NCBI RefSeq assembly: GCF_900099965.1
Contig: NZ_FNDJ01000006.1
Span: 1-64,000, forward strand
Direction: 5' to 3'
Source of the DNA: Nonomuraea jiangxiensis
GTDB lineage: Bacteria > Actinomycetota > Actinomycetes > Streptosporangiales > Streptosporangiaceae
DNA: 64,000 nt
Under the pieces are notes generated by a model, which made no database searches, was not told where the DNA came from, and worked only from the letters and a program-made list of their open reading frames with translations. Both the position numbers and the translations under genes were made by a program. Position 1 is the stretch's first letter. Each line of letters starts with the position of its first letter. Positions 45,604 through 55,300 of this stretch are shown piece after piece.

Positions 45604-46331
45604 CCCGGCCGGCACGTCCGGCACGGGCGGTAACCGGCGGCCCTGGCCTGGGCGAGGGTGCGGAACCCGTGCCGGTGCCGGGGCGTGATGCGCCGGGCGT
45701 TGTGGCACGTCGGAAAGCACACGACGCCCGTGGTGTCGCTGCCCAGGTAGAACACCCGCGCCGCCGCCAGTTCCCGCACCCGCGCCAGGTCAGCGCCCTC
45801 GGCCAGCAGCAGCCGTTCCTTGGCAGCCGGGCCGAACACGTGGTCGCCCACCACGCCGTCCGAGCGGGTCACCCGGTGACACGGCACCAGCAGCGGCACC
45901 GGGTTGCGGCCGAGGGCCGCGCCCACCGCGCGTACGGCCCCCGGCCTGCCGATCCGGGCCGCCACCCACGCGTACGGGCGGACCTCGCCGCGCGGGATCG
46001 TCCGTACCGCCTCCAGCACGTCCCGCTGGAACGGGCTCAGCCCGCGCAGGTCCAGCGGCACCCCCGAGGAGCGGCCCGTGCGCAGCGCCGGCAGCAGCCC
46101 GGCGAGCGGCCGGGCGGCGGGCACCAGCGGGCGGCCGAACCGCTCCCTGAACGCCTCGGCGAACCCCGCCCCGGCGTGCACGTAGGCCACGCCCTGGTCG
46201 GTACAGGCCACGTGCAGCTCCCCGATCGGGCTCGGCACGCTCACCCAGCGCGCCGCGATCCGGTCGAGCAGCCCGTCCGGGGCGTCCACGGCCAGCGCCG
46301 CGAGTCCGGTGAGCAACGGATCAGGGGTCAT
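45585..46331 (-). CDS. Methylated-DNA repair protein: MGMT domain followed by Ada metal-binding domain
   Basis: 248 residues. The first domain is a cysteine methyltransferase with the acceptor motif VPCHRV (Cys near 151) and helix-turn-helix region FQRDVLEAVRTIPRGEV. The C-terminal 55 residues match the Ada zinc domain (VFYLGSDTTGVVCFPTC... ending GYRPCRTCRP), with four cysteines at about 205, 209, 237 and 240. In E. coli Ada the zinc domain is N-terminal and an AraC module links it; here the order is reversed and AraC is absent. It overlaps the upstream sigma gene by four bases. Confidence 0.9.
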   Translation of the reverse strand: MTPDPLLTGLAALAVDAPDGLLDRIAARWVSVPSPIGELHVACTDQGVAYVHAGAGFAEAFRERFGRPLVPAARPLAGLLPALRTGRSSGVPLDLRGLSPFQRDVLEAVRTIPRGEVRPYAWVAARIGRPGAVRAVGAALGRNPVPLLVPCHRVTRSDGVVGDHVFGPAAKERLLLAEGADLARVRELAAARVFYLGSDTTGVVCFPTCHNARRITPRHRHGFRTLAQARAAGYRPCRTCRPGQSLTG

Positions 46332-46888
46332 CGGGCACCTCCTAGTTCGCGCAGCCGCCGCAGCCCGCGCGACACGTGCGACTTGACCGTGCCCTGCGGG
46401 ATCCGCAGCACGGCGGCGACCTCGCTGACCGGCAGGTCCACGACGTGCCGGAGCACCACCGCGGCCCGCTGCTCGGCGGGCAGCCGGCCGAGCAGCACGG
46501 CCAGCTCGTCGCCGGTCTCGCGGCGGGCCGCCGCCTCCTCGACGTCCTCGCCGGGATCGATCTTGTCGACCGGCTGGTCCCGCAGCTCCGGCGGGGGTTT
46601 GCGGGCGCTGGTCCTGACCTGGTTCCGCCAGAGGTTCATGAGGATCGTCATCAGCCAGGCCCGGGGTTGGAGCTCGGCGAGGCGGTCGCGCTCATATCCG
46701 GCCAGCGCCCGGTAGGCCCGCAGGAACGCCTCGGCGGTGAGATCCTCGGCGTCGGCCCAGCGCCCGCTCAGCCGCAGCGCGGCCGAGAAGACCATGCCGC
46801 GGTAGGCGCCGTAGAGCTCGGCGAACCCCTCGTCGAGGTCGTCGAGCAGCGCCTTGCGCACCGGGTCGAGACAGTCGGTTTCTCTCAC
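46328..46888 (-). CDS. ECF-type sigma factor linked to Ada repair protein
   Basis: An RNA polymerase sigma factor of 186 residues. Region 2 has the acidic core DAEDLTAEAFLRAYRAL, and region 4 has LRHVVDLPVSEVAAVL and IPQGTVKSHVSRGLRRL. There is no adjacent anti-sigma gene. The start is a GTG at 46888. It overlaps the Ada-like gene (46328-46331) and probably drives it. In place of an anti-sigma, the alkylated-DNA sensor domain may act on the sigma factor; this is an inference from gene overlap. Confidence 0.9.
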   Translation of the reverse strand: MRETDCLDPVRKALLDDLDEGFAELYGAYRGMVFSAALRLSGRWADAEDLTAEAFLRAYRALAGYERDRLAELQPRAWLMTILMNLWRNQVRTSARKPPPELRDQPVDKIDPGEDVEEAAARRETGDELAVLLGRLPAEQRAAVVLRHVVDLPVSEVAAVLRIPQGTVKSHVSRGLRRLRELGGAR

Positions 46889-46943
46889 GTATCCTGCAAC
46901 ACCGCGGCGCCGGATCCGGTTGCACCGCCCCGGACAAGGCGAA

Positions 46944-46969
46944 GCCCGCGCCCCGGTAGGGACGCGGGC
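46944..46969 (-). terminator. Terminator after the sulfurtransferase operon
   Basis: GCCCGCG (46944-46950) pairs with CGCGGGC (46963-46969), extended by CCC with GGG and a one-base bulge. It lies about 20 bases downstream of the DUF1416 gene on the minus strand. Confidence 0.6.
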
Positions 46970-46987
46970 AACGGCCGTGAAATCAGG

Positions 46988-47287
46988 TCAGACGGCGACC
47001 GCGAGCTGGGACACCTCGCCCAGCTTGGCCTCCACCTGGACGTCCCTGGTGACGCCGCCGCCCGCGATGATGCGGACGGTCCAGTCGCCGGGAGCGGCGA
47101 AGAAGCGGAAGACGCCCTCATCGGACACCACCACCTCGCCGGTGAACTCGCCCGAGTGGTCGAGCAGGCGCGCGTAGGCGGTGCTCGCGCCCGTCACCAC
47201 GCCCTGGATAACCGCCTGGGTGGACAGGTCGATCCCGGCCGGCAGCGCCACGGTCTGCTCCGGCGCTCCGCATCCGTCGGCAGTCAT
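46988..47287 (-). CDS. DUF1416 protein (SseC-like)
   Basis: 99 residues. It matches the small protein SseC encoded with thiosulfate sulfurtransferase in mycobacteria (Rv0814c type). It is a beta-rich domain with LDHSGEFTGEVVVSDEGVFRFFAAPGDW. Its role in sulfur metabolism is inferred from linkage only. The ATG shares one base with the stop of the upstream sulfurtransferase (TGATG), so translation is coupled. Confidence 0.87.
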   Translation of the reverse strand: MTADGCGAPEQTVALPAGIDLSTQAVIQGVVTGASTAYARLLDHSGEFTGEVVVSDEGVFRFFAAPGDWTVRIIAGGGVTRDVQVEAKLGEVSQLAVAV

Positions 47288-48126
47288 CAGCGGGCCTCCC
47301 CCAGCTCGATCGGCACGCCCACGAGCGAGCCGTATTCGGTCCACGAACCGTCGTAGTTCTTCACGTTGGACTGCCCCAGCAGCTCGTGCAGCACGAACCA
47401 GGTGTGCGCCGAGCGCTCACCGATGCGGCAGTAGGCGATGGTGTCCTTGTCGAAGTCGACCCCCGCCTCGCCGTAGAGGGTGCGCAGGTCGTCGTCGGAC
47501 TTGAAGGTGCCGTCGTCGTTGGCCGCCTTGGACCACGGGATGTTGCGCGCGGTGGGCACGTGGCCGGCGCGCTGGGCCTGCTCCTGCGGGAGGTGCGCGG
47601 GAGCCAGCAGCTTGCCGGTGAACTCGTCGGGCGAGCGCACGTCGACCAGGTTGAGCTTGCCGATGGCGGACACCACGTCGTCGCGGAAGGCGCGGATCGC
47701 CTGGTCCTGCTCCTGCGCGGTGTACTGCGTCTTGGCGCGCTGCGGCACGTCGCGTACGAGCTCGCGCGAGTCGAGCTCCCACTTCTTGCGCCCGCCGTCG
47801 AGCAGCTTGACGTTCTCGTGGCCGTAGAGCTTGAAGTACCAGTAGGCGTAGGCGGCGAACCAGTTGTTGTTGCCGCCGTAGAGCACGACGGTGTCGTCGT
47901 TGGAGATGCCGCGGTCGGACAGCAGGGCCTCGAAACCGGTCTTGTCCACGAAGTCGCGGCGCACCGGGTCCTGCAGGTCCTGCCGCCAGTCGACCTTCAC
48001 GGCGCCACGGATGTGGCCCTTGTCGTAGGCGCTGACGTCCTCGTCGACCTCGACGAGCACGACTCCAGGGGTGTCGAGGTTGGCCTCGACCCAGTCGGCG
48101 TCCACCAGGGCGGCGGAGCGGCTCAT
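47287..48126 (-). CDS. Thiosulfate sulfurtransferase (rhodanese)
   Basis: 279 residues with two rhodanese domains. The N-terminal domain is inactive; the C-terminal domain has the persulfide-forming Cys in the loop AYCRIGERSAH (about 233) and the signature LVDVRSPDEF. It transfers sulfur from thiosulfate to cyanide or thiols. It is similar to mycobacterial CysA2/SseA. The ATG follows GGAGG with 5-base spacing and shares TAATG with the small upstream frame. Confidence 0.94.
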   Translation of the reverse strand: MSRSAALVDADWVEANLDTPGVVLVEVDEDVSAYDKGHIRGAVKVDWRQDLQDPVRRDFVDKTGFEALLSDRGISNDDTVVLYGGNNNWFAAYAYWYFKLYGHENVKLLDGGRKKWELDSRELVRDVPQRAKTQYTAQEQDQAIRAFRDDVVSAIGKLNLVDVRSPDEFTGKLLAPAHLPQEQAQRAGHVPTARNIPWSKAANDDGTFKSDDDLRTLYGEAGVDFDKDTIAYCRIGERSAHTWFVLHELLGQSNVKNYDGSWTEYGSLVGVPIELGEAR

Positions 48127-48416
48127 TAGGAAACCTCCATGTTGGCGGCGGGCAGTAGACGGCGATCGAGCAGGTACGTTTCGCAGCCATGGCGGAATCC
48201 GCAGGCTGCTTCGAGGAAGGCGGCAGGAGTGCCGCGGGCGTCCTCGGTCTCCTTCGGGGCGCCCTTGACGGGCGTCGCAGGGAGCATCGAGTGCGTGGAG
48301 CGAAGAGAGCGGCGCGCGACGGCGGGCAGCCGGACGCCCTCCGTCACCAGGACGGAGGCGAGGACCGGTGTGGTGACAGCCGCGGCGACACGCAGCACTC
48401 TAGGATCGGCACGCAT
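48126..48416 (-). CDS. Small hypothetical protein coupled to the sulfurtransferase
   Basis: A 96-residue frame. The ATG at 48416 follows CAGGAG with 9-base spacing, and its TAA stop overlaps the sulfurtransferase start (TAATG). A short hydrophobic stretch at about 8-28 (LRVAAAVTTPVLASVLVTEG) suggests a membrane or signal segment. Two Cys in ACGFRHGCETYLL could bind sulfur or metal. I do not recognise it; its good translation signals argue that it is real, but no family supports it. Confidence 0.4.
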   Translation of the reverse strand: MRADPRVLRVAAAVTTPVLASVLVTEGVRLPAVARRSLRSTHSMLPATPVKGAPKETEDARGTPAAFLEAACGFRHGCETYLLDRRLLPAANMEVS

Positions 48417-48590
48417 CGTTGGATGCTCCTGAAGGGGTCGACTGGAGCGGATCTGAGGATCCGCGAGATCGTCCTCAGGCAGCCCGACAGAGCGCGGTGG
48501 ACACGCGGCAGAAGTCAACCGCGCGCCGCTTCGTCAGCAGCTCTGTCGAAGGGTTCATGAACTCGACACTACTCGGCGTCTCGTCATCTG

Positions 48591-48980
48591 TCACATCTCG
48601 TCCGGTTGATGAGACAAATCGTGAGACGATTTCCGGTCCGGCTCCGGTACGGCCGCGGCCAGCGCCGCCAGGACCTCGGCCTTGCGCGGCAGGCCGGCGG
48701 CGCGCCGCACGACGTTCCCCGCCGGGCCGAGCACCAGGACCGTCGGCGTGCGCAGCACGTCCAGCCGCCGTACGAGGTCCAGGCGGGACTCGGCGTCGAT
48801 CTCCACGTGGCTCACCCCCGGGACCAGCGCGCTCACGTCGGCCAGGACCCGCCTGGTCGCCCGGCACGGCTGGCAGAACGCGGTCGAGAAGTGCACCAGC
48901 GTCGCCCGCTCCCCCAGCTCCCGCCCGAGGTCGGCGGCGGTCAGCCGGTCCTCGCCCCGATCATCCGCGCCCGCGTTCAC
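48591..48980 (-). CDS. Thioredoxin-family protein (ThiX-like)
   Basis: 129 residues with a thioredoxin fold. The redox motif is CQPC in TAFCQPCRATR, in place of the usual CGPC, and RTPTVLVLG provides the cis-Pro. It corresponds to mycobacterial Rv0816c (ThiX) by neighbourhood. It shares its first four bases with the anti-sigma gene stop, so it may be cotranscribed with the sigma/anti-sigma pair. It probably reduces a protein disulfide in the cytoplasm. Confidence 0.88.
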   Translation of the reverse strand: MNAGADDRGEDRLTAADLGRELGERATLVHFSTAFCQPCRATRRVLADVSALVPGVSHVEIDAESRLDLVRRLDVLRTPTVLVLGPAGNVVRRAAGLPRKAEVLAALAAAVPEPDRKSSHDLSHQPDEM

Positions 48981-49822
48981 TTCGCCTTCCGTACCGGGAC
49001 GGTGACGAGCAGTTCGCCCGACGGCGCGACGATCTCGAACCGGGCGATGTCGCCCATGAGCACCGGCGTCGTCTGCTTGAACACCGCCTTGGCCTGATAG
49101 CCCTTGCCGCTGATGAACCAGCTCCCCGTGGGGTCGCGATGGCCGTCCACGTCCACGACCACCAGGGTGCAGGTGGTGCCGGCGGGCATGTTCGTGACGC
49201 TGATGGCGAGCTCCGTACCGCTGTCGCCGGGCCAGGCCGCCACGGTGGCGCGGTAGCCCTTGGCCTTGTTCACGCCGGGGAACTCGCGGCCCTCGACCGC
49301 CTGGGCCCGGTCGGGCGCCTCGCGCGACGGCTCCGCGAGCCGGGGCTGCGCGTCGCTGAAGGGCGAGGCGCCGGTCGGGCTTTCCGAGGCGTGGGCCTGG
49401 CTTTCCGAGGCGTGGGCCTGGCTGTCCGCCGCCGAGCTACGGGCCTGCGACGTGTCCGCCTCCGGGGCCGCGGCCGCGGTCCCTCCCGGCCGGCTGCTCT
49501 GGACGGCCGTCCACACCGTGCCCCCCACGGCCAGCACCGCGACGGACGCGGCGGCGACCAGCAGCATCCTGCCCCGCCTGAACCGCTTGGCGCGGTCGTT
49601 CAGCAACCGGTCGAGCACCTGGCGCGGCGGGCTCCCCACCAGCTCGACGTCGCGTTCCGACACCTTGCCCAGGAACGAGGCCACCCCTTCGAGCTCGGTC
49701 AGCTCGGAGCCGCAGGTCTCGCAGGTCGCCAGGTGGTTGTCGATCTCCAGCGCCTCTTCGGGGTCGAGCGCTCCCAGGGCGTGCGCGCCCAGGGAGAGCC
49801 GGACCTCCTCGCATGTCATCAT
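48977..49822 (-). CDS. Anti-sigma factor with zinc-finger and exported domain
   Basis: 281 residues. A zf-HC2 domain at the N-terminus (HLATCETCGSEL) is the sigma-binding ZAS part. One membrane helix (about 91-110: MLLVAAASVAVLAVGGTVW) follows. A low-complexity linker with two 21-bp nearly identical repeats (SESQAHA) and a C-terminal beta domain (PAGTTCTLVVVDVDGH) lie outside. The ATG at 49822 overlaps the sigma stop (ATGA). It holds the sigma factor inactive until an extracytoplasmic signal is received. Confidence 0.92.
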   Translation of the reverse strand: MMTCEEVRLSLGAHALGALDPEEALEIDNHLATCETCGSELTELEGVASFLGKVSERDVELVGSPPRQVLDRLLNDRAKRFRRGRMLLVAAASVAVLAVGGTVWTAVQSSRPGGTAAAAPEADTSQARSSAADSQAHASESQAHASESPTGASPFSDAQPRLAEPSREAPDRAQAVEGREFPGVNKAKGYRATVAAWPGDSGTELAISVTNMPAGTTCTLVVVDVDGHRDPTGSWFISGKGYQAKAVFKQTTPVLMGDIARFEIVAPSGELLVTVPVRKAK

Positions 49823-50331
49823 GGCGCCAGCCCCCGTTCTTCGAGGGCGAGCTTGAGCGCCCGCAACGCGTAGTAGGTGCGCGATTTGACCGTACCCGGC
49901 GGAATGCCCAGCGTCGCCGACGCCTCCTTCACTGATCGCCCCCGGTAGTAGACCTCCATCAGCACCTCGCGGTGCTCCGGACGGAGCGCGGCCAGCGCGC
50001 CCGCCACCGCCCACGACTCGACCGCGCGCTCCAGCTCGTCGTCGGCCGGCAGCACCGCCAGCGCCTCGTCCCCGGTCTCCTGTGGCCTGGCCTTCTTGGC
50101 CCGGTGCTGGTCGACGACGAGGTTGCGGGCCACCGTGAACAGCCAGGCGCGGACGGGCCGGCCGGACAGCGCGTCGGGATGCCGCCAGGCCCTCAGCAGG
50201 GTCTCCTGGACGACGTCCTCGGCGCGTCCCGAGTCACCGGTCAGTCGCAGCACGTAGCCGTACAGCGGGCCGGCGTGCTCGTCGAAGAGGGTTTTCACGA
50301 GTTCCTCGTCGGCGGTCCCGGCTGCGCTCAC
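49819..50331 (-). CDS. ECF sigma factor with membrane anti-sigma
   Basis: A sigma-70 family extracytoplasmic-function factor, 170 residues with this start. Region 2: LFDEHAGPLYGYVLRLTGDSGRAEDVVQETLLRAWRHP. Region 4: VLMEVYYRGRSVKEASATLGIPPGTVKSRTYYALRAL. The GTG at 50331 follows GATGAGG; an alternative GTG at 50376 overlaps the LmeA stop. It is paired with the zinc anti-sigma by ATGA overlap. Confidence 0.9.
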   Translation of the reverse strand: MSAAGTADEELVKTLFDEHAGPLYGYVLRLTGDSGRAEDVVQETLLRAWRHPDALSGRPVRAWLFTVARNLVVDQHRAKKARPQETGDEALAVLPADDELERAVESWAVAGALAALRPEHREVLMEVYYRGRSVKEASATLGIPPGTVKSRTYYALRALKLALEERGLAP

Positions 50332-50368
50332 ACCCTCATCACGTACGGCGCGCGGGACCGGTTCAATC

Positions 50369-51034
50369 TCATCCACGAATCGGCACGTCAGAAGCTTCGG
50401 CCGAGAACTCCAGGCCGTCGGCGACATTCTTGACCCCGGTCACCCGCACGTCGAAGGGGAGCTTCCCCCTGAACGGGATCGTGTAGGTGACGAACTGCGC
50501 GAGCTGGTCGGGCACGCCCTCGATCTTCTCGGCCTGGAGCTTGATGCCCCCGTCGGCCACGTCGACCCGCATCTCGGCGTCGAACTTCACCTTCTGCACC
50601 CCCACCATCACCTCACCCGAGGCCACCAGCCGCCGCCCGTTGCCGCTGATCTTGACACCCTCCGGGGCGAACTTGTCGATCGTCGCCCTGGTCAGGGTGC
50701 CGCTGACGACCACCCGACGGGCTCGGACGCTGGCCCGGTTCTGCAGGACGTCGGCCAGGGGGGCCGTCACGTCGTAGGCGGCGCCCCGCAGGTCCTTGAT
50801 CGGCACGGACGCCATGGTGAGCGTGCCGAGATCGAACCGTACCTCTGGATAGTGTCCGGAGACGGCCTGGGTGAGAAAGGGGATGCCCTCAATGGTCACC
50901 GTCGGCGTGCTGTTGAGGTCCACCGAGGCGGCGATCCGGTTCGCGAGGTCGCGCTCCACCCCGGCCACGGCCACCCGATCGACGGCCACCAGGAGAACGG
51001 CCAGCACGATCAGGAAAAGGATCAGCTTGCGCAT
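50369..51034 (-). CDS. lmeA: LmeA-like (DUF2993) phospholipid-binding protein
   Basis: 221 residues with an N-terminal signal/anchor (RKLILFLIVLAVLLVAVDRVAV) and a DUF2993 domain. LmeA is the mycobacterial homologue (Rv0817c), a periplasmic lipid-binding protein needed for mannan elongation of lipomannan. In this organism without mycolates it probably acts on lipoglycans, by inference. The gene is followed by sigma, anti-sigma and thioredoxin genes, the same cluster as Rv0814c-0818 in mycobacteria apart from the sigma pair. Confidence 0.9.
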   Translation of the reverse strand: MRKLILFLIVLAVLLVAVDRVAVAGVERDLANRIAASVDLNSTPTVTIEGIPFLTQAVSGHYPEVRFDLGTLTMASVPIKDLRGAAYDVTAPLADVLQNRASVRARRVVVSGTLTRATIDKFAPEGVKISGNGRRLVASGEVMVGVQKVKFDAEMRVDVADGGIKLQAEKIEGVPDQLAQFVTYTIPFRGKLPFDVRVTGVKNVADGLEFSAEASDVPIRG

Positions 51035-51105
51035 GGGGCTCCCTGTCTCAGGCGGGGGTCACGAGCCTACCGACTGGCTCACTCATTCCCCGGCGAAGTG
51101 CCCGA

Positions 51106-51357
51106 TCACCCACCGGCGAACGGCGGCAGCACCTCCACTGTCGCGCCGTCACCGAGTATCACCTGGTCATGGTGGCGTTTGCCGACCGGGGAGCCGTCCA
51201 CGAGGAACGAACAACGCTGCATGACCCGCGCGAGTTCGGCACGATTTTCTGTGATTTTGGTCATGAGTTCGCCAAGTGTGGCCGCGTCGTAAGCCTCCTC
51301 GGCGACCCCCGCCGCTTCCTTGGCCGCTGCCCAATAACGTACTTTTCCTGTGGCCAT
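51106..51357 (-). CDS. MoaD/ThiS-family sulfur-carrier protein
   Basis: An 83-residue ubiquitin-like beta-grasp protein ending PPFAGG, the Gly-Gly that is activated as a thiocarboxylate. VRYWAAAKEAAG and VILGDGATVEVLPP are family motifs. It could serve molybdopterin, thiamine or cysteine synthesis; none of the partner genes is adjacent. The ATG at 51357 has GAGGTG 3 bases upstream. It is divergent from glnR and close to sulfurtransferase and thioredoxin genes, suggesting a sulfur-transfer theme. Confidence 0.87.
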   Translation of the reverse strand: MATGKVRYWAAAKEAAGVAEEAYDAATLGELMTKITENRAELARVMQRCSFLVDGSPVGKRHHDQVILGDGATVEVLPPFAGG

Positions 51358-51533
51358 GCACACCTCACAAATGGTTCACCCACTATTGTGCGGCGTCCGA
51401 AACCAGGATGTTTCCGGAGACGCGCTGTTCACCTGGTGGACGCGCAATGGACTCGGCTTGCTCGTGAGCTATCCTCGCCTAGAGGACCTGGGCAACGTAG
51501 CCCCCGGGTCCTTGCGCGTTTGAGGAGGCCGTA

Positions 51534-52226
51534 ATGAGCAACCTACTGCTGCTGACCAACGCCCTCGAGCCCTCCGCCGAGGTGCTTCCGGCGCTGGGGT
51601 TGCTGCTCCACTCGGTCCGGGTCTCGCCCGCGGAGGCCTCGGCGCTCATCGACACGCCTCCGGCCGACGCCGTGCTCGTCGACGCGCGCAAGGAGCTCGT
51701 GCAGGCCAAGAGCCTGTGCCGCCTGATCCGCACGACGGGGATCGACTGCCCGCTGCTGGTGATCGTGACCGAGGGCGGCCTGGCCGCGATGACCGCCGAG
51801 TGGGGCGTCGACGACGTCCTGCTCGACAGCGCCGGCCCGGCCGAGGTCGAGGCTCGCCTGCGGATGGCCACGGGCCGCATCTCGCAGTCCGCCGCGGAGG
51901 ACGTGCCCGACGAGATCCGCAGCGGCGACCTGTCCATCGACGAGGCCACCTACACCGCGCGGCTGCGCGGGCGGGTGCTCGACCTCACCTTCAAGGAATT
52001 CGAGCTGCTCAAATACCTGGCGCAGCACCCCGGCAGGGTGTTCACCCGCGCCCAGCTGCTGCAGGAGGTCTGGGGCTACGACTACTTCGGCGGCACCAGG
52101 ACGGTCGACGTGCACGTGCGGCGGCTGCGCGCCAAGCTCGGCACCGAATACGAGTCGCTGATCGGCACCGTCCGCAACGTCGGCTACCGCTTCGTCCCCG
52201 ACCGCACCGACCCCGCCCACGTCTGA
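51534..52226 (+). CDS. glnR: Nitrogen-response regulator GlnR
   Basis: 230 residues, an OmpR-family orphan regulator that controls nitrogen assimilation genes in actinomycetes. The receiver domain retains [10 protein letters not shown] with an atypical acidic pocket, so it acts without classical phosphorylation. The winged helix is [14 protein letters not shown]...[18 protein letters not shown]. There is no adjacent kinase. GAGGAGG 7 bases before the ATG is the ribosome-binding site. A hairpin (GGACC...GGGTCC, near 51483-51510) lies in its leader. Confidence 0.94.
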   Translation: MSNLLLLTNALEPSAEVLPALGLLLHSVRVSPAEASALIDTPPADAVLVDARKELVQAKSLCRLIRTTGIDCPLLVIVTEGGLAAMTAEWGVDDVLLDSAGPAEVEARLRMATGRISQSAAEDVPDEIRSGDLSIDEATYTARLRGRVLDLTFKEFELLKYLAQHPGRVFTRAQLLQEVWGYDYFGGTRTVDVHVRRLRAKLGTEYESLIGTVRNVGYRFVPDRTDPAHV

Positions 52227-52367
52227 CCGGCCCCACGGTCTCCCCTACTCACGCCCGATTGACAGCGGGATGTCCGCTGGCGTCCACTGATGTGACACGT
52301 TGTCGTCAGGGCTGTTTCACGCCTGTTTTGTCGCGGACACCGCCGTCCCGGGATTGGTGGTGCCGGG

Positions 52368-55300
52368 GTGGGTCTGTTCAGGTCGCTGGTGGACGAGAGC
52401 GCCAGGCCCCGGGTCTACCGGCGTAACGAGACCATCTGCTCGTCGCTGCGGCCCTCCGACCGCGTCCACGTGATCGAGTACGGCTACGCCCGCGAGCACA
52501 CCCCGCCCGGCGAGCGCGAGGCCCTGCACGACCTGCGCGGCGCCGGCGACCTCGTGGGCGAGCTGGCCTTCTGGAACCCGGCCGAGCAGGTCAAGGTGGA
52601 CGCGCTGACGGAGGTGCGCGCCTGGCCGATCGACATCCGGCGGCTGCGCGAGCACGCCGCCGCCAGCCCGGCCGTGGCGACCGCGCTGGTGCAGGAGCTG
52701 TTCGCGAGAAACGTGGCCGCCCGCAGGCACGAGGCCCTGGCCCGGGCCCCGGTGGCCGCCCGGCTGGCCGTCTGGCTGCTGCACCTGGACGAGCGCTACC
52801 GGCTGGCCTCCGATTCCGCGCCGCCGCTGTCCATGGAGACGCTGGCCGACCTGGTGGGCAGCTCCCCCGACGTGGTGCAGCGCCAGCTCAACCAGTGGGT
52901 CCGGCGAGGCTGGCTGGTACGCCCCGGCTACCGGCGGCTGCGGATCGCCGACCCGTCCGCGCTGCGCGACGCCGCGGGAAGCTGGGAGCACCTGTCGGCA
53001 CCCTGGACGGGCCGGGTGACGCCGTTCCTGACCCGGCCGGGCGCCGTGCCGGGGCCGCTGCCGGTCGGCGAGGTGCCCAGGCCGCGCCAGCTCCCGGCCG
53101 CCGTGCCCGACTTCACCGGCCGCCAGCAGAGCCTGGACCTGCTCACCGCCTGGCTGAAGCGGCCCCGGCGGACGAACACCATGGTCGTGCAGGGGTTACC
53201 CGGCGTGGGCAAGACGGCGCTGGCCACGCACTGGGGATATCTGCACGCCGACCGGTTCCCCGACGGGCAGATCGTGATCGACCTGCGCGGCCAGTCGCCG
53301 AGCCAGCCGCCGATGACCCCCGCCGAGGCGCTCGGGCAGATCCTGCGCTCCCTCGGCGTCGGCGAGCACATGCCCGCCTCCGACGAGGCCGAGCTGATGT
53401 TGCTCTACCGCAGCAGGATCGCCGGGCGCAGGCTGCTGCTCATCCTCGACAACGCCGCCGACCCGGCCCAGGTCAGGGCGCTGCTACCGGGCAGCAAGGA
53501 CTGCGTGGTGCTGGTGACCAGCCGGACCCGGATGGCGCCGCTGCGCGCCACCGGGCACGCCGACCTCATGGACCTGCCGGTGCTCGACCCGGGCAACGCG
53601 GTGGCGCTGCTGGTGTCGGTGCTCGGGGAGGACTCGGCGCGGGCCGCCGACCGGGACGCGCTGGCCGAGCTGGCCAGGGTGTGCTCGTATCACCCGTTCG
53701 CGCTGCGGATCTCGGCGGCCAAGCTCGCCGAGCACCCGGAGCTGAGCGTGCAGGAGCGGGTGCGGGAGCTGCGCAGGCCCGAGCGGCTGCTCATGAGCGA
53801 TCCGGAGGAGGCGTTCCGGTCGGCGCTCGATCTGGCGTACGAGTCGCTGGGCCCGGCGCAGCGGCGGGCGTTCCGGCACGTCGGGCTGCTGCCGGGGCGG
53901 GACTTCACGCCGCAGGTGCTGGCCGCCGCGCTCGGCGTGCCGGTGCCGGAGGCCGTGGCGGCCGTGGAGGGGCTGCACCGGGCCTACCTGGTGGAGCCGA
54001 TGCCGGGGCCGCGTTACCGGGTGCACGACCTGGTCAAGCGGCTGGCCAGGGAGCTGGGCAGGCATGCGGAGGCAGGCGTGCGCGAGGCCAGGGCCCGGCT
54101 GCTCGACCACTACCTGACCGTGGCGACCGAGCCTGGCACGCCGCGCGAGTGGTTCGAGGCGGAGCGGCGTTCGCTGGTCTCAGCCGTACGGCTGGCGGAG
54201 GAGAGCGGCGCGCACGGGACGGCGTGGCGGCTGGCGGAGGCGGTGTTCGCGCCGTTCAGGAAGCTGCGGTTCTACGCGAACAACCTGGAGGTCCAGCAGG
54301 CAGGGCTGGCCTCGGCGATGCAGGTGGGCAACCGGCGGGCCATCGCGCTCATGCGCGGCCACCTGGGCTCGATCCACCGCGACATCGGACCCTCGACGCT
54401 GGCGGCCAGGTTCATCGGGGAGGCGCTGGCCGACTTCGACGCGCTCGGCGACGGCGTGGGGCGGGCGCGGGCGCTCAACGACCTGGCCGAGGTGCACGGC
54501 ATCGCCGGCAACAACGAGGACGCGCTGAAGTGCGCCGAGGAGGCGCTCGAACTCTACAAGGGCATCGGCGACCAGGCCGGGGTGGTGAGCTGCCTGCACA
54601 CGCTGTCGCGCCTGCACCTGTCCCAGGAGCGGTACGAGCCCGCGCTGCAGCACGCCGGGCAGGCCCTGGACGTACGCGAGGAGCTCGGCGACCGGCGGGG
54701 CACCGCGCAGAGCCTGATCATCCTGGCCAGGGTCCGGCAGCATCTGGGCGAGCCGAACGCGGCGCTGTCGGAGGGCCTGGAGGCGCTGTCGATCTGTCAC
54801 GAGCTGGGCGACGAGCACGCCGAGGCCGAGACGCTGCTCTGCCTGGCCGAGATCTACGACCTGCTGCGGCTGCACCACGACGCGCGCCGCGACGCGGAGC
54901 GGGCGCTGGCCGGATACACCGCGACCGGCGACCAGTACGGCTCTGGCCGGGCGTTGTGCGCGCTCGGCCGCATCGCGCGCAACGGCTCCCGCTACGACGA
55001 GGCGCTGGCCTACTACGAGCGGGCGCTGGCCGTGCAGGTCGAGCTCCACCACGAACAGGGCAAGGCCGAGACCCTCGGGGACATCGGGCTGGTGCACTGG
55101 CGGCTGTCGGACTACCTGCGGGCCGACGACTACCTGAACCAGGCGCTGACGATCAGCCGGGTGATCCGCGATGAGCCGGTGGAGGCCCGCATGCTCAACC
55201 GGCTGGCCAGGGTACGGCGGCGGCAGGGGCTGCCCCAGGTCGGCTTCGTGTACGCGCTCGAAGCCCTGGACATCGTGCAGGGCATGGGCAACCGGCGGGC

